Source: Ligula intestinalis (lineage: Eukaryota; Platyhelminthes; Cestoda; Diphyllobothriidea; Diphyllobothriidae). From it: DNA of 64,000 nucleotides. The DNA lies in NCBI GenBank assembly GCA_036362985.1, contig JAYGXS010000002.1:99901401-99965400 (forward strand), in the 5' to 3' direction. The notes under the pieces were generated by a model. The model worked only from the letters and a program-made list of their open reading frames with translations, did not search any database and was not told where the DNA came from. Numbering within the stretch: position 1 is the stretch's first letter; every line of letters starts with the position of its first letter. Below, piece by piece: positions 63,151 through 64,000 of the stretch. Made by a program: the position numbers and the translations under genes.

Positions 63151-64000
63151 TTCAAAATACTGTGCATCAAAAGAAATGGATTTGTACCATCGACTTTTCC
63201 ACTTTTCGAAATGTCTCCTATTATTCTTCTGAACTGATGCGGTTAAGAACGCCTAGCGATAGATTCTTAATGTCTGCTGCGTTCTAAAAGCGCAGCCCTT
63301 TAAGGTTTTTCGTGATTCTTTGGAAGAATAAGCAGGCGAGTAAGAAGAGCAAGAAACCGGTGTTATGTTGGTTTTTATCACAACCTGGTAGAATTTACAC
63401 AGTGAATGGGCAGTCCTTTTGTTAATCCCTCCAATAAATATAATTTAGCTCGTTTTTTTCACTGATTCACATAGTGGCTTCAGCATTGGCAAATAGTAAT
63501 TATGTTTCATTTTAGTGTCATGAGACCGAAAAAAATTACGTAAAAGACTCTTCTCAAGTCAAAAAAAATTATAATCTCAAATTTTCTGGGAGCTTTGGGT
63601 AGCGGAGGGATTAGCAAAACAACCCCTCTGTCCATTGTCATGCTTTTTCATGAGCACTACTTACCCAACTCAGCAAAGAGTGCACAGTAAACCCAGGGAG
63701 GGCAGCATTGCCGATTAACTTGCCTGAATAATTCTCGCATTTATGGTTACCCTCTCGTAAAAAAATCACCTGCTTACTGCCTTTGGTGCGGAAATGTCGC
63801 GAACGTGATTAAGTCTGGCAGGCAGTTCGAGCAGCTTCAGGCCGGTCGCTTGAGACTGCTAAAGTACTTTTGGTAACAATCGGTTTTGCAAGTCCCCTGG
63901 GGTTTAAACTACATAGCCTGGCCTAGTTTGATTTGGTTGACTATTTCGTAGCTGTGGGAAATAACCTATTGTGTGTTATAACTACTACATGCAGTCGTAT
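63151..64000. other. Unassigned DNA
   Basis: No frame of 60 codons or more and no repeat recognised. Confidence 0.5.

Noticed and set aside
1..64000. CRISPR array, bacterial operon or phage genes
   Set aside because: No regularly spaced identical repeats, no clustered long open frames and no bacterial-type gene arrangement were seen.

Overview
The window looks like intergenic or intronic DNA from a repeat-rich eukaryotic genome. There are no bacterial operons, no rRNA and no intact host gene that I can recognise. Nearly every recognisable piece comes from a decayed mobile element: Penelope-like retroelements (PLEs) with a GIY-YIG endonuclease, non-LTR reverse transcriptases, tRNA-headed SINEs, compact LTR elements, a Tc1/mariner-type MITE and foldback repeats. 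Dense 5'-truncated PLEs carrying hammerhead-ribozyme motifs, alongside jockey/CR1-like and RTE-like LINEs, suggest an invertebrate. I favour a flatworm, possibly a diphyllobothriid tapeworm, but this rests on the general look of the elements and was not checked by any search. A run of 400 N at 40409-40808 is an assembly gap.

Layout. 0.3-6 kb: a foldback repeat, a LINE 3' end on the minus strand, then a pile-up of PLE fragments in alternating orientation. 6.3-8 kb: SINEs. 8.4-13.7 kb: the most unusual part, a cluster of five divergent copies of a tandem ubiquitin-like gene (units A to E), two pairs of them head-to-head, bracketed by a direct repeat. 13.3-16.2 kb: a dispersed repeat and another PLE end. 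16.65-18.26 kb: a complete small LTR element with two LTRs, a primer-binding site and a polypurine tract but almost no coding capacity. 18.3-28 kb: mostly unassigned AT-rich DNA with one PLE remnant and a 63-bp tandem duplication. 28-33.3 kb: two copies of one LINE family, a PLE end, a SINE and a GC-rich island. 36.3-37.8 kb: a diverged 0.7-kb direct duplication. 37.9-39.8 kb: a MITE, a SINE and a solo LTR. 41-43.5 kb: SINEs and an inverted tRNA-like pair. 43.6-49.5 kb: the longest PLE remnant (RT plus endonuclease), an RTE-like LINE and more PLE ends. 50-53.4 kb: three PLE pieces. 55.4-58.3 kb: a PLE with inverted termini, SINE/hammerhead modules and two LINE RT fragments. 58.4-61.3 kb: a PLE with direct terminal repeats, and a PLE interrupted by a 789-bp insertion with a 10-bp target duplication. 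61.9-64 kb: dispersed repeats and an inverted SINE pair.

Three signals deserve attention. (1) The ubiquitin-like tandem-domain cluster. (2) A recurring hammerhead-type module in the bodies of tRNA-derived SINEs and, in a second form, in PLE terminal repeats. (3) A PLE fragmentation style in which the terminal sequence recurs in inverted orientation next to the endonuclease region. Everything here is read by eye; no alignment or database search was run.
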